Assembly (NCBI RefSeq): GCF_022601975.1
Contig: NZ_JAKVIR010000011.1
Location: forward strand, 62,001 to 126,000
DNA length: 64,000 bases
DNA from: Pontibacter sp. E15-1
GTDB lineage: Bacteria > Bacteroidota > Bacteroidia > Cytophagales > Hymenobacteraceae
Direction of reading: 5' to 3'
Positions 1 to 8,774 of this stretch are shown one piece after another. The position numbers and the translations under genes are program-made. Under the pieces are notes generated by a model, which had not been told where the DNA came from, did not search any database, and saw nothing but the letters and a program-made list of their open reading frames with translations. The number at the start of each line of letters is the position of its first letter. Position 1 is the stretch's first letter.

Positions 1-469
1 TAGACCGCAGGTAAGCCCCTGTGTCTCCCTGCCAATGCAGCAGGTTGCGGGTGGCTTTGTACAAAAACATGCGCGAGGCGTCTATATGCTTGCCAAAGGC
101 GCGGCGCTCATAGTACTCCAGCAGCGCAACGCCCGCGTTGGCCGTGCACGAGCCGATGCTTCCCTGGTCTTCGACCGGAGAGAACCACTGCCGCAAGTCG
201 GTGCGCGGAGGCAGTGCAGTGCGGGGGCCGTCGATGCCTAACCGCGAGAGCATGTGCTTTACGGTTTCATCTACCCCCATGGCCACTTTCTCAGGTTCGA
301 TTACATCCTGCACCGGGGTATAATCGCGCACGTCCGGCAAATCCGGAAGCCAGCCCAGATGCTTGGCCGGAACAGTCTGCCCGTTGTATGCGCCTGCTGC
401 ATCCATGGGCACTTTATCAGAGCGGGTTTTCAGGCCCCTCTCCGACGAGGCAATTTTCAATACGTCCAT
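1..469 (-). CDS. Papain-like (C1A) cysteine peptidase, 5' part only
   Basis: The gene is cut by the left window edge; 156 N-terminal codons are visible, starting at an ATG whose complement lies at 467-469. Residues 99-110 read VEDQGSIGSCTA, which matches the papain active-site motif: Gln102 would be the oxyanion-hole residue and Cys108 the nucleophile. The catalytic His and Asn lie beyond the edge. There is no signal peptide; the first 90 residues are a charged, proline-rich leader containing DLPDVRDYTP, a segment common just before the catalytic domain in bacterial C1A proteins. Family assignment is firm from the motif, substrate unknown. No start-proximal Shine-Dalgarno is evident, as is usual in this phylum. 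Confidence 0.8.
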   Translation of the reverse strand, partial: MDVLKIASSERGLKTRSDKVPMDAAGAYNGQTVPAKHLGWLPDLPDVRDYTPVQDVIEPEKVAMGVDETVKHMLSRLGIDGPRTALPPRTDLRQWFSPVEDQGSIGSCTANAGVALLEYYERRAFGKHIDASRMFLYKATRNLLHWQGDTGAYLRS

Positions 470-1103
470 CGTTTGTTTTCATTTAAGGTTTAGGCTATAT
501 GTGTTCAACAGCGCACTCCGGATCTGCCAGCTAAAGGAAAATCGGAAACTGGGTGGGATTGCCCGCGTTGCCGCGACTGCACAAATTTGTTTGCGACAGG
601 TATGGAATCGGCAGAAATGCGTAACTACCACGGGTGATGGGTATACGGGTGAGAGATGCAGACCTGGATTGGAGCAGAATGCAGTAGTATGGGCGAGCAA
701 ATAATACCTTGGGTAGTATTTTCATACTCCAATTTCAAGCGATTTGTTTAACTATACTTATATTATATTGACTTTATACCACTACAAAAACATAAGCTCG
801 AATCACTCCTATATGTAGTGGATGGGGAGAGTTATTCGGTAGAAAGCCATACCGTCACAGCTCCAGGCATCCTTTCTTTGGGCGATGCGAGCAGGTTGGG
901 TTGAAATGTGAGGCACAAGCGGACGCTTGCGCCATATAACGCATTTGTTGATTGATATTAAACCTGCAGATGTTGCGAATAAAGATACCAGCGATGTATA
1001 AAAAAAAGAATCCACCCAGGTATAAACTGAGTGGATTCCCTTTTTTATATCGGTCTTGTCTGGGGTAACACCCAAGGCGAGGATTCAGGTCGCTCTTGCT
1101 CGC
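470..1103. other. Intergenic region between divergently read protease and ABC-F terminator
   Basis: I see no convincing gene here. Short open frames on both strands lack family features. The stretch 720-800 is A+T rich and could hold the promoter of the protease gene that reads leftward. The only clear element is the hairpin at 1008-1038. Confidence 0.6.
1000..1047 (-). terminator. Rho-independent terminator of the ABC-F gene
   Basis: Inverted repeat GAATCCAC (1008-1015) / GTGGATTC (1031-1038), extended by further partial pairing. On the minus strand it is followed by a run of eight T residues. It lies about 65 bp past the ABC-F stop codon. Confidence 0.8.
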
Positions 1104-2747
1104 TTACTTAGCCGTGTGTCGCTCGATTTCCCGCAGGTTCTCCATTTTTTTGTTACGCAGGAAACCGTTGATATCTTCGAAATGCTCACGGATGCGCTTG
1201 GTGCCAAACTCAAACACCTTGGTCGCGAGCCCATCCAGAAAATCCCGGTCATGCGACACGAGGATGAGGGTGCCGTCGAAGGCTTTTAGCGCGTCTTTCA
1301 GAATGTCTTTTGTTTTGATGTCGAGGTGGTTGGTGGGCTCATCCAGAATCAGGAGGTTTACCGGTTGCAACAGCAGCTTGATCATGGCCAGACGCGTCTT
1401 CTCGCCACCAGACAACACTTTCACTTTTTTCTCTACCGTGTCGCCGCCGAACATAAAGGCCCCCAGCAGGTCTTTCACCCGGGTGCGCACATCGCCAATG
1501 GCAATCTCATCGATGGTCTGGAAAACCGTCAGCTCGCCTTCCAGCAGCGAAGCCTGGTTCTGGGCGAAATACCCGATCATGCTGTTATGGCCCAGTTGCA
1601 CCTTGCCCTCAAAGTCCAGCTCGCCCATGATGGCTTTCACCAGCGTGGATTTACCCTCGCCATTTTTCCCTACAAAGGCAATCTTCTCCCCCCGGTTTAT
1701 CGTCAGGGACACGTCCTGAAACACGGTATGGTCGCCGTATTTTTTGGTCATCTCCTCCACAATCACCGGGTAGTTTCCGGAGCGGGGCGCAGGCGGGAAC
1801 TTCAGGTTCAGGGCAGAGGTATCTACCTCGTCTACCTCGATAATCTCTATTTTCTCCAGCATCTTCACCCGCGACTGTACCTGCAAGGTTTTGGAGTAGG
1901 TGCCCTTAAAGCGGTCAATAAAGCCCTGGATGTCGGCGATCTCTTTCTGCTGATCCTCGAACTGCTTCTGCTGCTGCTCGCGTCTTTCCTGGCGCAACTG
2001 CAGGTATTGGCTGTAGTTCACCTTGTAATCGTAGATCCGGCCCATCGTCACCTCGATGGTGCGGTTGGTGATGCTGTCCACAAAGGTTTTGTCGTGCGAG
2101 ATCACGATCACCGCCTTGGCGTTGTTCACCAGAAAATCCTCCAGCCACTGGATCGACTCGATGTCGAGGTGGTTGGTCGGTTCGTCCAGCAGGATCAGGT
2201 CGGGCTTTTGCAGCAGGATCTTGGCCAGCTCGATGCGCATGCGCCAGCCACCGCTAAACTCCGTGGTGGGCCGGGTAAAATCGGCGCGCGCAAAGCCAAG
2301 GCCTTTCAGCGTTTTCTCTACCTCGGCGTCAAAGTTAATCTCTTCGATGGAGTAGTACTTCTCCCCAACTTCCGACACCTGCTCAATCAGTTTGTAGTAG
2401 TCGTCGGAGTCATAGTCGGTGCGGGTTTTGAGCTGGGCGTTCAGTGCGTCCATCTGTGCCTTCATGTCCAGGATGCTTGCAAAGGCCTTCGAGGCTTCCT
2501 CAAAAACAGTGCAATTGTCATCGGCCAGCAAATGCTGTGGCAGATACGCGATGACAGCATCTTTCGGGGCCGAAATCTTGCCGCGCGTGGGCTTGCTCGC
2601 CCCTGCGATAACCTTTAACAGCGTGGACTTTCCCGCGCCGTTCTTGCCCATGAGGGCGATACGGTCGTTTTCGTTGATATTGAACGAAACATTGCTAAAA
2701 AGGGCCGCGCCGTTAAACTCAACCGCAACCGCGTCAACTGAAATCAT
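1104..2747 (-). CDS. ABC-F family ATPase (ribosome-associated type)
   Basis: 547 aa with two ABC ATPase domains and no membrane segments, the ABC-F layout. Domain 1 has Walker A GKNGAGKST (residues 34-42) and signature SGGWRMRIELAK followed by LLDEPTNHLD. Domain 2 has Walker A GKNGEGKST (near residue 360), LSGGEKTRLAM and LILDEPTNHLD. Between them is a Gln/Glu-rich helical linker, the part that in this family reaches the ribosomal tRNA sites. Members act on translating ribosomes as translation or antibiotic-protection factors; which subtype cannot be settled from motifs, though the overall form resembles YbiT-like housekeeping members. A TACCTTTG promoter box sits just upstream and a strong terminator follows, so it is probably monocistronic. 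Confidence 0.93.
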   Translation of the reverse strand: MISVDAVAVEFNGAALFSNVSFNINENDRIALMGKNGAGKSTLLKVIAGASKPTRGKISAPKDAVIAYLPQHLLADDNCTVFEEASKAFASILDMKAQMDALNAQLKTRTDYDSDDYYKLIEQVSEVGEKYYSIEEINFDAEVEKTLKGLGFARADFTRPTTEFSGGWRMRIELAKILLQKPDLILLDEPTNHLDIESIQWLEDFLVNNAKAVIVISHDKTFVDSITNRTIEVTMGRIYDYKVNYSQYLQLRQERREQQQKQFEDQQKEIADIQGFIDRFKGTYSKTLQVQSRVKMLEKIEIIEVDEVDTSALNLKFPPAPRSGNYPVIVEEMTKKYGDHTVFQDVSLTINRGEKIAFVGKNGEGKSTLVKAIMGELDFEGKVQLGHNSMIGYFAQNQASLLEGELTVFQTIDEIAIGDVRTRVKDLLGAFMFGGDTVEKKVKVLSGGEKTRLAMIKLLLQPVNLLILDEPTNHLDIKTKDILKDALKAFDGTLILVSHDRDFLDGLATKVFEFGTKRIREHFEDINGFLRNKKMENLREIERHTAK

Positions 2748-2767
2748 AGGTATAGATCGTAAGGCTG

Positions 2768-2775
2768 CAAAGGTA
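2768..2775 (-). promoter_or_regulatory. Bacteroidota -7 box of the ABC-F gene
   Basis: The minus strand reads TACCTTTG, an exact match to the TAnnTTTG consensus of Bacteroidota housekeeping promoters, about 20 bp upstream of the start codon. I did not find a convincing -33 TTTG at the right distance. Confidence 0.55.
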
Positions 2776-2875
2776 CTATTTTTTATGCCTCGGCCTTAAC
2801 GTTTCAGGAATTGATGTATACAAGTTGTGCCTCGGCGTGCCGCCCCTTCAAAAAAATATGAATAAGCTCAAAAAC

Positions 2876-2921
2876 AGGTATGGCTGCCCGCTTTGCCTGT
2901 AGCATACGGACAGCCATACCT
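2876..2921 (-). terminator. Terminator of the secreted metalloprotease gene
   Basis: Inverted repeat AGGTATGGCTG (2876-2886) / CAGCCATACCT (2911-2921). On the minus strand it follows the protease stop by about 30 bp and is followed by GTTTTTG. The arms themselves contain the GGTATG word that is common in this window. Confidence 0.75.
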
Positions 2922-2949
2922 CCTGAGTTTTGCTTATAAGGACACTACT

Positions 2950-5871
2950 TTACTCCACGAGGAGCTTTGCCTGGAGTTTCTGCCCGCCAGCCTCCGCCCG
3001 AACGATATACAGTCCCCGACTCAGGCGCTGCTGCATCGGCAGCTCAAAAGAGGTCATTTCCTGCCCGGTGCTTTTCAGGGTTGCGGTTGTCACTACGCGG
3101 CCCACCACGTCCTGCACCGTCAGGAGCACCGCCTCGCCGGGCTGCACATTTTTCAGGGAGAGATATACCCTGTCCCCGGCATTCGGGTTGGGGTATACCT
3201 GCAACTGCGCTGCATCAACAGCATTGGCACTTGCCAGTTTAGGCGAAGAGGCGATGGTTGGGGCTGTTGGCTGGGCCATTGCTATCACAAAATAATTGTT
3301 CTGCGCCCCGCTTGCCGGGCTGGCCAGGTTGCCTCCTAAACTCACGGTGCCAGCCGGGAAGGCCTTGCTGTATAAATTCATCTGGCTGATTTTCGAGTCG
3401 TTCACGCCGATCTTTCCGGTCTCTACTTTCCAGCTGCTTAACCAGGCGGGCAGCACGGTGGCCCGGGGGTCGTAGGCGACGTATACCGTGGCAGGCTGGT
3501 TCAGTTTAAACGTGAGCTGCGAGGAACTGGCGTCTTTCTTGTCATCGTTGGCCGTCCGGATCATGGGGGCTTTGTTTAGAGAGCCGGGCACCGCGGTCAC
3601 CGCATAGGTACGGTCGGTATAAAAGGCATTAGAAACGACTAACTCAGACAGCACATAGCTTCTGCCGGAAGTGGCTTTGATTTCGGTGATCAGGCTGCTG
3701 GGCTGCTGCACCTGGGTGAATGTAGCCATGATCGTTTTATTGCTGCCCATGGTTACCGCCAGTGGGTTGGCTGTGCCCGAAGCGTCGCCACTCCACCCTG
3801 AGAACTGGTACCCGGAAGCTGCCGTTGCGGTCAGGCTCACCACCTCGCCGGCAGCGTAAGCCGACTTGTTTGGAGACTTGCTGACGGTGCCGCTGCCGGT
3901 CGTGCTGGTAGTGAGGGTATAACTTGCCACAGGGGGTATGATTTCGATGGCGGAGATGATCGCGTTGTTCACCACAGAGGTGAAGCTAATATCAAGCGTT
4001 GCCCCTGTTACAGCAACATTGCTGAATGTCTTGACGATGGCTTTGCTTGCCCCATCCTGTGTATAGATGTCGTAATTGCTCAACACCCGCGTCCCTTCCA
4101 GATCGACGTGAAACACCCGTGCTCCCGAAGCACCCGAGGTTTTACCGCCTGGCACGCCAAAGTAAGGCTCCAGGAAATGCAGTTTCACGGTATACTTTCC
4201 GGCTGCGCTCACCGGTATACGGTAGCTAAAAGGGGCTCCGTTTTCTGCCAGTCTGTAGTTCAGGTATAGCGGGTCATCGGTAGTGCCCTGCACATCAAAA
4301 TTCTTGGAGGAGGTGGTTCCGCCAGTGTATCCGGCATCCGCAGCCCAGCCACGCGCCTGGCTATCGGTATACGAAGCGCCCCCGGCATTCAGCAAGTTGC
4401 CGTTTCCGGCTGTGCCAGACTCATTAAAGGTGGCCTGAATCGAATAGGCCCCAATCGAGCTATAATCGGAGTCGGCCCCCAGGCTACCTTTGGCTCCCTT
4501 GATATGGAGAAAATAGCTACCGGCAGGCAGCACACCGCTGTATGTGGCAGATATCGTCTGCCCATCCACCGTGGCAAGCGTGGCATTAGCCCCGTTTTTG
4601 AGGGTGAGCAGCACATCGAGATTGGCATATGAGGCCGAGGGGTCTACCTGAATATCCACCTGCCCCCCGGCCGTTTGGAAGGCGAACACGTCTACATCTG
4701 ACCGGCTGTGGATATAGCCTTTGTTGGCTGACGCAGGCGTGCCTGCCTTGCTGGCCAACAGTGCAGTGGCGCTGCTATGGGTGTCGCCGTGGTCGTCGGG
4801 GCGGTAGCCAAAGCCGTTTTGCCCGGTAATAATCGCGAGGTCATCCTCCAGGTTGTTGGCAGCAAGATACTCCCCTTTGCTCCATTGTACCTGATCCTTG
4901 TAATAGCCAGCCCCCATGATCGGAGCCCAGTTTTCCTGCCCATAATAATAGGTTTCGGAGGGAGTGTTGCGCCCATCGTGCGAAAGGCCCAGGGTATGGC
5001 CAATCTCATGAGACCCGGCCTCGCCGGCATACTTGGCGCCAGCGTTAAACACCCAGCAGGGGGTCTCGTTTCCCCAGGTGAAGGAGTTGACATACGCCAC
5101 GCCGCCCGCGCCGGGGTAGAAAAAATCTGTTGGTGTAAAGATGACGCGCATCCGACTGGCCGCGGGCGCGCTTAAGTATACTGACTCGTTTGTGGTGATG
5201 TTGATGGCGAAAGGTCCGAAATCCTCGCTAATCAGCTTCCAGGCATCAATTATCTCGGCAGCCGTAAGGTTGGCGGGTGCGGCGTTTATTTCTTCGCCAT
5301 TGTTCCAGTAGGTTCCTTTCACGTACTGGCCGTTGAAGTCGAGCAGCACCACCGCTGCGGCTCCGGGCATGCTCTGCAGATCCGTCGCCGACAGGGGCTG
5401 CTCTACGCCCTGGGCGGCAGGTGTTCCTCTTTCGGCCACTGGCCCCTCGGCATACTCCACGCACACCACCTTGTCAATGTCCACCTCCTTCAGGAAGGCT
5501 TTGCCCTGCGGGGAGGTTACGTACTGAAAGGCTTTCTTCTCCGCTTTCAGGACAACATAGCCTGTAAGCTGCGTTCCTGCCACTTTCAGGAAAAACGTAC
5601 TGTTCTTTTTTCCTGCCACACTCCCAATGTATACTTCGGCATCACCCTCTTTTTTGCTGGTCTTGATACGGAGCGCCAATGCATCCTGTCCGGGCACCTG
5701 CTGCTTTATAAGCGGGGCTATACCCCCTTGCCGCATTTTTAAAGACTCCACTTTAAAGGTACGCGCCACTTCGGAGGTAGTGCCCAGCGGCAGGGATGCC
5801 TGGGCCAGGGAACGTTGCTGGCATACAACCAGCAGCAGCAATAGGATAAGGGTAGTGTAAAGTTTATTCAT
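2950..5871 (-). CDS. Secreted metzincin-type metalloprotease with malectin and InlB B-repeat domains and T9SS sorting signal
   Basis: 973 aa. Residues 1-24 are a signal peptide (leucine-rich core ending SLAQ). The zinc motif HEIGHTLGLSH (near residue 287) matches HExxHxxGxxH of metzincins, with a preceding pro-like region. About 495-645 is a malectin-like carbohydrate-binding domain (LNAGG start, DIYTQDG core), preceded by a beta-sandwich region resembling a PPC domain. About 650-720 is an InlB B-repeat-like module (GYQFSGWSGDA). The last 80 residues, beginning LQVYPNP, are a type A sorting domain of the type IX secretion system, so export to the surface or medium is expected. Family knowledge suggests proteolysis of extracellular glycoproteins; the substrate is unknown. 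Monocistronic, with its own terminator. Confidence 0.9.
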   Translation of the reverse strand: MNKLYTTLILLLLLVVCQQRSLAQASLPLGTTSEVARTFKVESLKMRQGGIAPLIKQQVPGQDALALRIKTSKKEGDAEVYIGSVAGKKNSTFFLKVAGTQLTGYVVLKAEKKAFQYVTSPQGKAFLKEVDIDKVVCVEYAEGPVAERGTPAAQGVEQPLSATDLQSMPGAAAVVLLDFNGQYVKGTYWNNGEEINAAPANLTAAEIIDAWKLISEDFGPFAINITTNESVYLSAPAASRMRVIFTPTDFFYPGAGGVAYVNSFTWGNETPCWVFNAGAKYAGEAGSHEIGHTLGLSHDGRNTPSETYYYGQENWAPIMGAGYYKDQVQWSKGEYLAANNLEDDLAIITGQNGFGYRPDDHGDTHSSATALLASKAGTPASANKGYIHSRSDVDVFAFQTAGGQVDIQVDPSASYANLDVLLTLKNGANATLATVDGQTISATYSGVLPAGSYFLHIKGAKGSLGADSDYSSIGAYSIQATFNESGTAGNGNLLNAGGASYTDSQARGWAADAGYTGGTTSSKNFDVQGTTDDPLYLNYRLAENGAPFSYRIPVSAAGKYTVKLHFLEPYFGVPGGKTSGASGARVFHVDLEGTRVLSNYDIYTQDGASKAIVKTFSNVAVTGATLDISFTSVVNNAIISAIEIIPPVASYTLTTSTTGSGTVSKSPNKSAYAAGEVVSLTATAASGYQFSGWSGDASGTANPLAVTMGSNKTIMATFTQVQQPSSLITEIKATSGRSYVLSELVVSNAFYTDRTYAVTAVPGSLNKAPMIRTANDDKKDASSSQLTFKLNQPATVYVAYDPRATVLPAWLSSWKVETGKIGVNDSKISQMNLYSKAFPAGTVSLGGNLASPASGAQNNYFVIAMAQPTAPTIASSPKLASANAVDAAQLQVYPNPNAGDRVYLSLKNVQPGEAVLLTVQDVVGRVVTTATLKSTGQEMTSFELPMQQRLSRGLYIVRAEAGGQKLQAKLLVE

Positions 5872-6793
5872 AACGAGGGGGAGTTTGTGGGTAAAGGGAA
5901 CGGTAAGGGACTTAAATGGTTTTGGAAGAAAAGAAGAAGCACCTGCGCTGTTTATATTATTTATCTGGCGCTAAAGAGGCTCTTAACGGAAGTGTCTGGG
6001 TTTCGGCACCCACAGGAGTATGGGCGGCAAGGGTATAAATTGCAGGCCTGCTTAAATCAGTTGAAAAACGAAGTTCCGGGAAACGTTGGTCTGAGGAGGT
6101 ATGCATATGCCAATGGGTTAACGAATTCAGGCTTGGACTGGGGAGCGGGTATCTTTTCGGTCGCTCAATCCCCAAAACGTAAAACTCCGGGAAAAGCTGA
6201 GGTCCTATTTGCCCCTTTACGTGTACGTAGTCAGTCCCATAATATCCTAAAGTAAAAGTTCACCAACCACTTACAAATCAACAGAAAGAATAGAAATTCA
6301 CCCGGAATTTGGCATATAAAATTTATACCTATCTGTTACGCAATGTTCTTTTTAATGTTTGCCTTCCGAATCAGACTGATACATGAAATAGCATTCCTTT
6401 TTTCATACCGGATGGTCAGGCGGAGGACACGATATTGAAAAGTCCTGAATACCAGCAGAATGACAGCTATTTTATTGGTTATCAAAGAGATAAATAGACT
6501 TATAAATAATATTTTATCACGAAATTTTTTTGTTATTTACAGAGAGATATTTATATACCTAATGCCTGCATACCGTATTTTAGCTAAGAGCATGTTTAAA
6601 ATTCATCTTTTGGGCTGCAAATTGTTCATAAAGGAACCTGACTTCGCCTTTTTGTCACCCCATAGCGCTGCTATGCGGCTCAAAAAACGCTTCGCCAGAA
6701 CCCTTCCTGAACAATTTTCGCTTCCAAAAACGAAATTTAAACATGCTCTAATGGGGGTATAAAACGCTGAAGGGAAATTTTAATGGAAGAGAC
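5872..6793. other. Long intergenic region between divergent protease and HD-PycTM genes
   Basis: About 920 bp. An open frame at 5887-6255 has no family features and I do not accept it. The segment 6280-6590 is A+T rich. The right part holds repeat copy A (6587-6749). No exact TAnnTTTG box was found near either start codon. Confidence 0.6.
6587..6749. repeat. Hairpin repeat element, copy A
   Basis: 163 bp bounded by AGAGCATGTTTAAA (6587-6600) and its exact inverse TTTAAACATGCTCT (6736-6749). Self-complementarity continues inward: TTGTTCA pairs with TGAACAA, and the tip holds CATAGC-GCT-GCTATG. Diverged copies occur at 35661-35820 and 57547-57712, both inverted relative to this one. It ends 44 bp before the HD-PycTM start codon. 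It has no coding capacity and looks like a MITE or a large REP-like element. Confidence 0.8.
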
Positions 6794-7987
6794 ATGATTA
6801 CTGAAACAGCTATACTGGACCAGGCGCAGACATTCGCCATGCAGCAGTTTTCGCGCGATGCCTCCCCTGAAACAGCCCACTACAATCTCCCCCATACCCA
6901 GCAGCTTGTCAGCCGTACCCAGGAAATCGGCGAGGCCTGCGGGTTAGCGGAAGCGGAGTTGAAACGCGTGCTGCTTGCCGCCTGGCTACATGACCTGAGC
7001 TACCTGGAACCGCAGGAACCTAACGCGCCGAACACCTCCCGTGCCTTTCTGCAGGCAATAAGCCCGGACGGCACAACCGACCCGGAAATAGAGAAAGTAC
7101 TGCACTGTCTCGCTGCCAGCCGCTATCCGCAGCAGCCCCAGGATGCTGCCGAAGAGGTTTTCTGTGATGCCGTTGCCAGCTTTCTGGCCTCCCAGGATTA
7201 CCTGTTGCAGGCGGTAAAAGATACTAAGGCGACACCTGCCAAAAGCGCTGAGGTATACGCGGAGTTAAAAAGACTGCGTGTGCTGCTGCAAAAGCACGAT
7301 TACTTTACACGGTATGCCAAACGCGTCTTTTCGGGAGGCAAGGAAGACACGCGCAAAAAACTAAAGAAGCTGAGCCAGGAATTCTCTGAAGACAATGCCG
7401 AGTTGCAGGCGCTCTGGGAAGAGAACAAGCAGCTGCGCAAAGACCTGGGCAAAGAAAGGGAGCAAAAGGTGAGCAAAGGCATCGAGACGATGTTCAGGAC
7501 GACCATCACCAACCACATACAGCTTAGCGTGATGGCCGACAGCAAGGCCAACCTGATGATCTCCATCAACGCCATTATTACCTCTATCATGATTTCGTCG
7601 TTTGTCCGAAAGTTCGACGAAGTTCCGCATTTGATTGGCCCCTCCATCCTACTCACGCTGGTCTGCGTGCTCACCATCGTGTTTGCCGTGCTCTCCACGC
7701 GGCCCAACATCAAAACGAAAGTCGCGCCGAAAGGCAGGCTGGATTACCTCTTCTTCGGTGATTTTGTGCACCTGACCGCCGACGACTACAGAACCGAGCT
7801 GAGGGGCATTATGCACAACCACGAGCGCCTCTACGACAGCATGATCGACAACATCTTTGTGCAGGGCAAAGTACTGGCCCGGAAATACAAGCTGCTCAAG
7901 ATAGCCTATACCATCTTTATGGTCGGATTTGCGGTCGTGCTCCTGAGCTATGCCATCGCCTGGCTCTTTTTTGCCCCGGAGGTATAA
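6794..7987 (+). CDS. HD phosphohydrolase fused to PycTM (Pycsar effector family) membrane domain
   Basis: 397 aa. The N-terminal half is an HD domain with a complete metal-binding set: His34, His66-Asp67, His104 and Asp125. A charged helical linker follows (about 175-230). The C-terminal half matches the PycTM/DUF5706 family: FRTTITNHIQLSVMADSKAN leading into membrane segments near 253-275 and 283-305, then the soluble LFFGDF...LYDSMI...GKVLARKYKLL block and a last membrane helix at about 375-395. PycTM proteins are membrane effectors of cCMP/cUMP (Pycsar) anti-phage signalling. HD domains hydrolyse phosphate esters, often nucleotides or cyclic nucleotides. HD-PycTM fusions occur in Bacteroidota, but no cyclase gene is adjacent here, so a self-contained nucleotide-sensing role is inference. 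The next gene starts 67 bp later. Confidence 0.87.
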   Translation: MITETAILDQAQTFAMQQFSRDASPETAHYNLPHTQQLVSRTQEIGEACGLAEAELKRVLLAAWLHDLSYLEPQEPNAPNTSRAFLQAISPDGTTDPEIEKVLHCLAASRYPQQPQDAAEEVFCDAVASFLASQDYLLQAVKDTKATPAKSAEVYAELKRLRVLLQKHDYFTRYAKRVFSGGKEDTRKKLKKLSQEFSEDNAELQALWEENKQLRKDLGKEREQKVSKGIETMFRTTITNHIQLSVMADSKANLMISINAIITSIMISSFVRKFDEVPHLIGPSILLTLVCVLTIVFAVLSTRPNIKTKVAPKGRLDYLFFGDFVHLTADDYRTELRGIMHNHERLYDSMIDNIFVQGKVLARKYKLLKIAYTIFMVGFAVVLLSYAIAWLFFAPEV

Positions 7988-8054
7988 CGCTACACGCCTA
8001 TCTGACAAAACAATCGTGGGAAAACCCCCATCCCGGCGTTTCGTTAAGCAGGGA

Positions 8055-8573
8055 ATGAGCCGAGCCTTTGTAAAAGAAGACGATGCGGGAGAACCGCCGA
8101 TTATACCGTCCCGCCCCGCGCTTCCGCCGGGTGCCAGCAACTATGTAACCCCAAACGGCCTGGCCCAGCTCCGCGAAGAACTGACTGCCCTGGAACTGCA
8201 GCGGGCAAAGGCAGAGGCCAGCCACGACGATGAGGCAAACCGCACGCGCCAACTCACCATCCTGAACGCCCAACTCGCCGCGCTCACCCAGCGCATTTCC
8301 AGCGCCAAGGTAATTGAGCCGAGCGCGCAGCCGCCAGACGTGGTTAGGTTTGGCGCTACAGTCACGCTACTGACCCGCACCCCTGGGCAAGCCAGCACGG
8401 AGCGGCGGTTCACGATTGTGGGGGTAGACGAGGCCTCGGTGGCCGACGGGAAGGTAGCCTTTGTGGCCCCTATCGCCCGGGCCGTTTCTGGCGCGCGCGT
8501 AGGGCAAAAAGTAAGCCTCCGGATGGCAGGCAGGGAGGAAACCTTGGAAGTGATCGCCATCGCCTATACCTAG
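8055..8573 (+). CDS. GreA/GreB-family transcript cleavage factor
   Basis: 172 aa, starting at the ATG preceded by AAGCAGGGA; an in-frame upstream start at 7950 would overlap the previous gene and adds residues without similarity. NYVTPNGLAQLREEL (from about residue 33) matches the start of the GreA/GreB coiled coil; the second helix carries LTILNAQLAAL. The C-terminal half (RFGATVTLLTRTP, FTIVGVDEASVADGKVAFVAPIARAVSGARVG) is the FKBP-like Gre C-domain. Gre factors enter the RNA polymerase secondary channel and stimulate cleavage of backtracked RNA. The acidic tip of the coiled coil is less obvious than in classic GreA, so a regulatory Gre homologue is possible. It lies 67 bp after the HD-PycTM gene on the same strand and may be cotranscribed. 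Confidence 0.82.
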   Translation: MSRAFVKEDDAGEPPIIPSRPALPPGASNYVTPNGLAQLREELTALELQRAKAEASHDDEANRTRQLTILNAQLAALTQRISSAKVIEPSAQPPDVVRFGATVTLLTRTPGQASTERRFTIVGVDEASVADGKVAFVAPIARAVSGARVGQKVSLRMAGREETLEVIAIAYT

Positions 8574-8774
8574 CCGCAGCTCGTTTCCCCGCGAATCTTA
8601 TACCCCCACTTCACAGATGAGGCAGGGTTTCAGGCGTATTGCTAAATAAAAGCCCGAGATGTTAGTGCAATTTTTTTATTTACTAACTAATTTAGCATTT
8701 CAGTAGCATGTTGTCCTCTCCTAAAATGATATCAACAGAGGCCGCGCGTCAGAAATGAATTCCATTTTACCACT

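Noticed and set aside
1326..2618. 430-codon plus-strand open frame
   Set aside because: It is antisense to the ABC-F gene, whose motifs are complete, and its translation is low-complexity His/Leu/Gln-rich noise.
5887..6255. 122-codon plus-strand open frame in the long spacer
   Set aside because: Translation has no domain or hydrophobic pattern and codon use is unlike neighbouring genes; no promoter box.
6460..6762. 100-codon frame through repeat copy A
   Set aside because: It runs through the hairpin element; the same element in other copies gives unrelated frames, so it is not protein coding.
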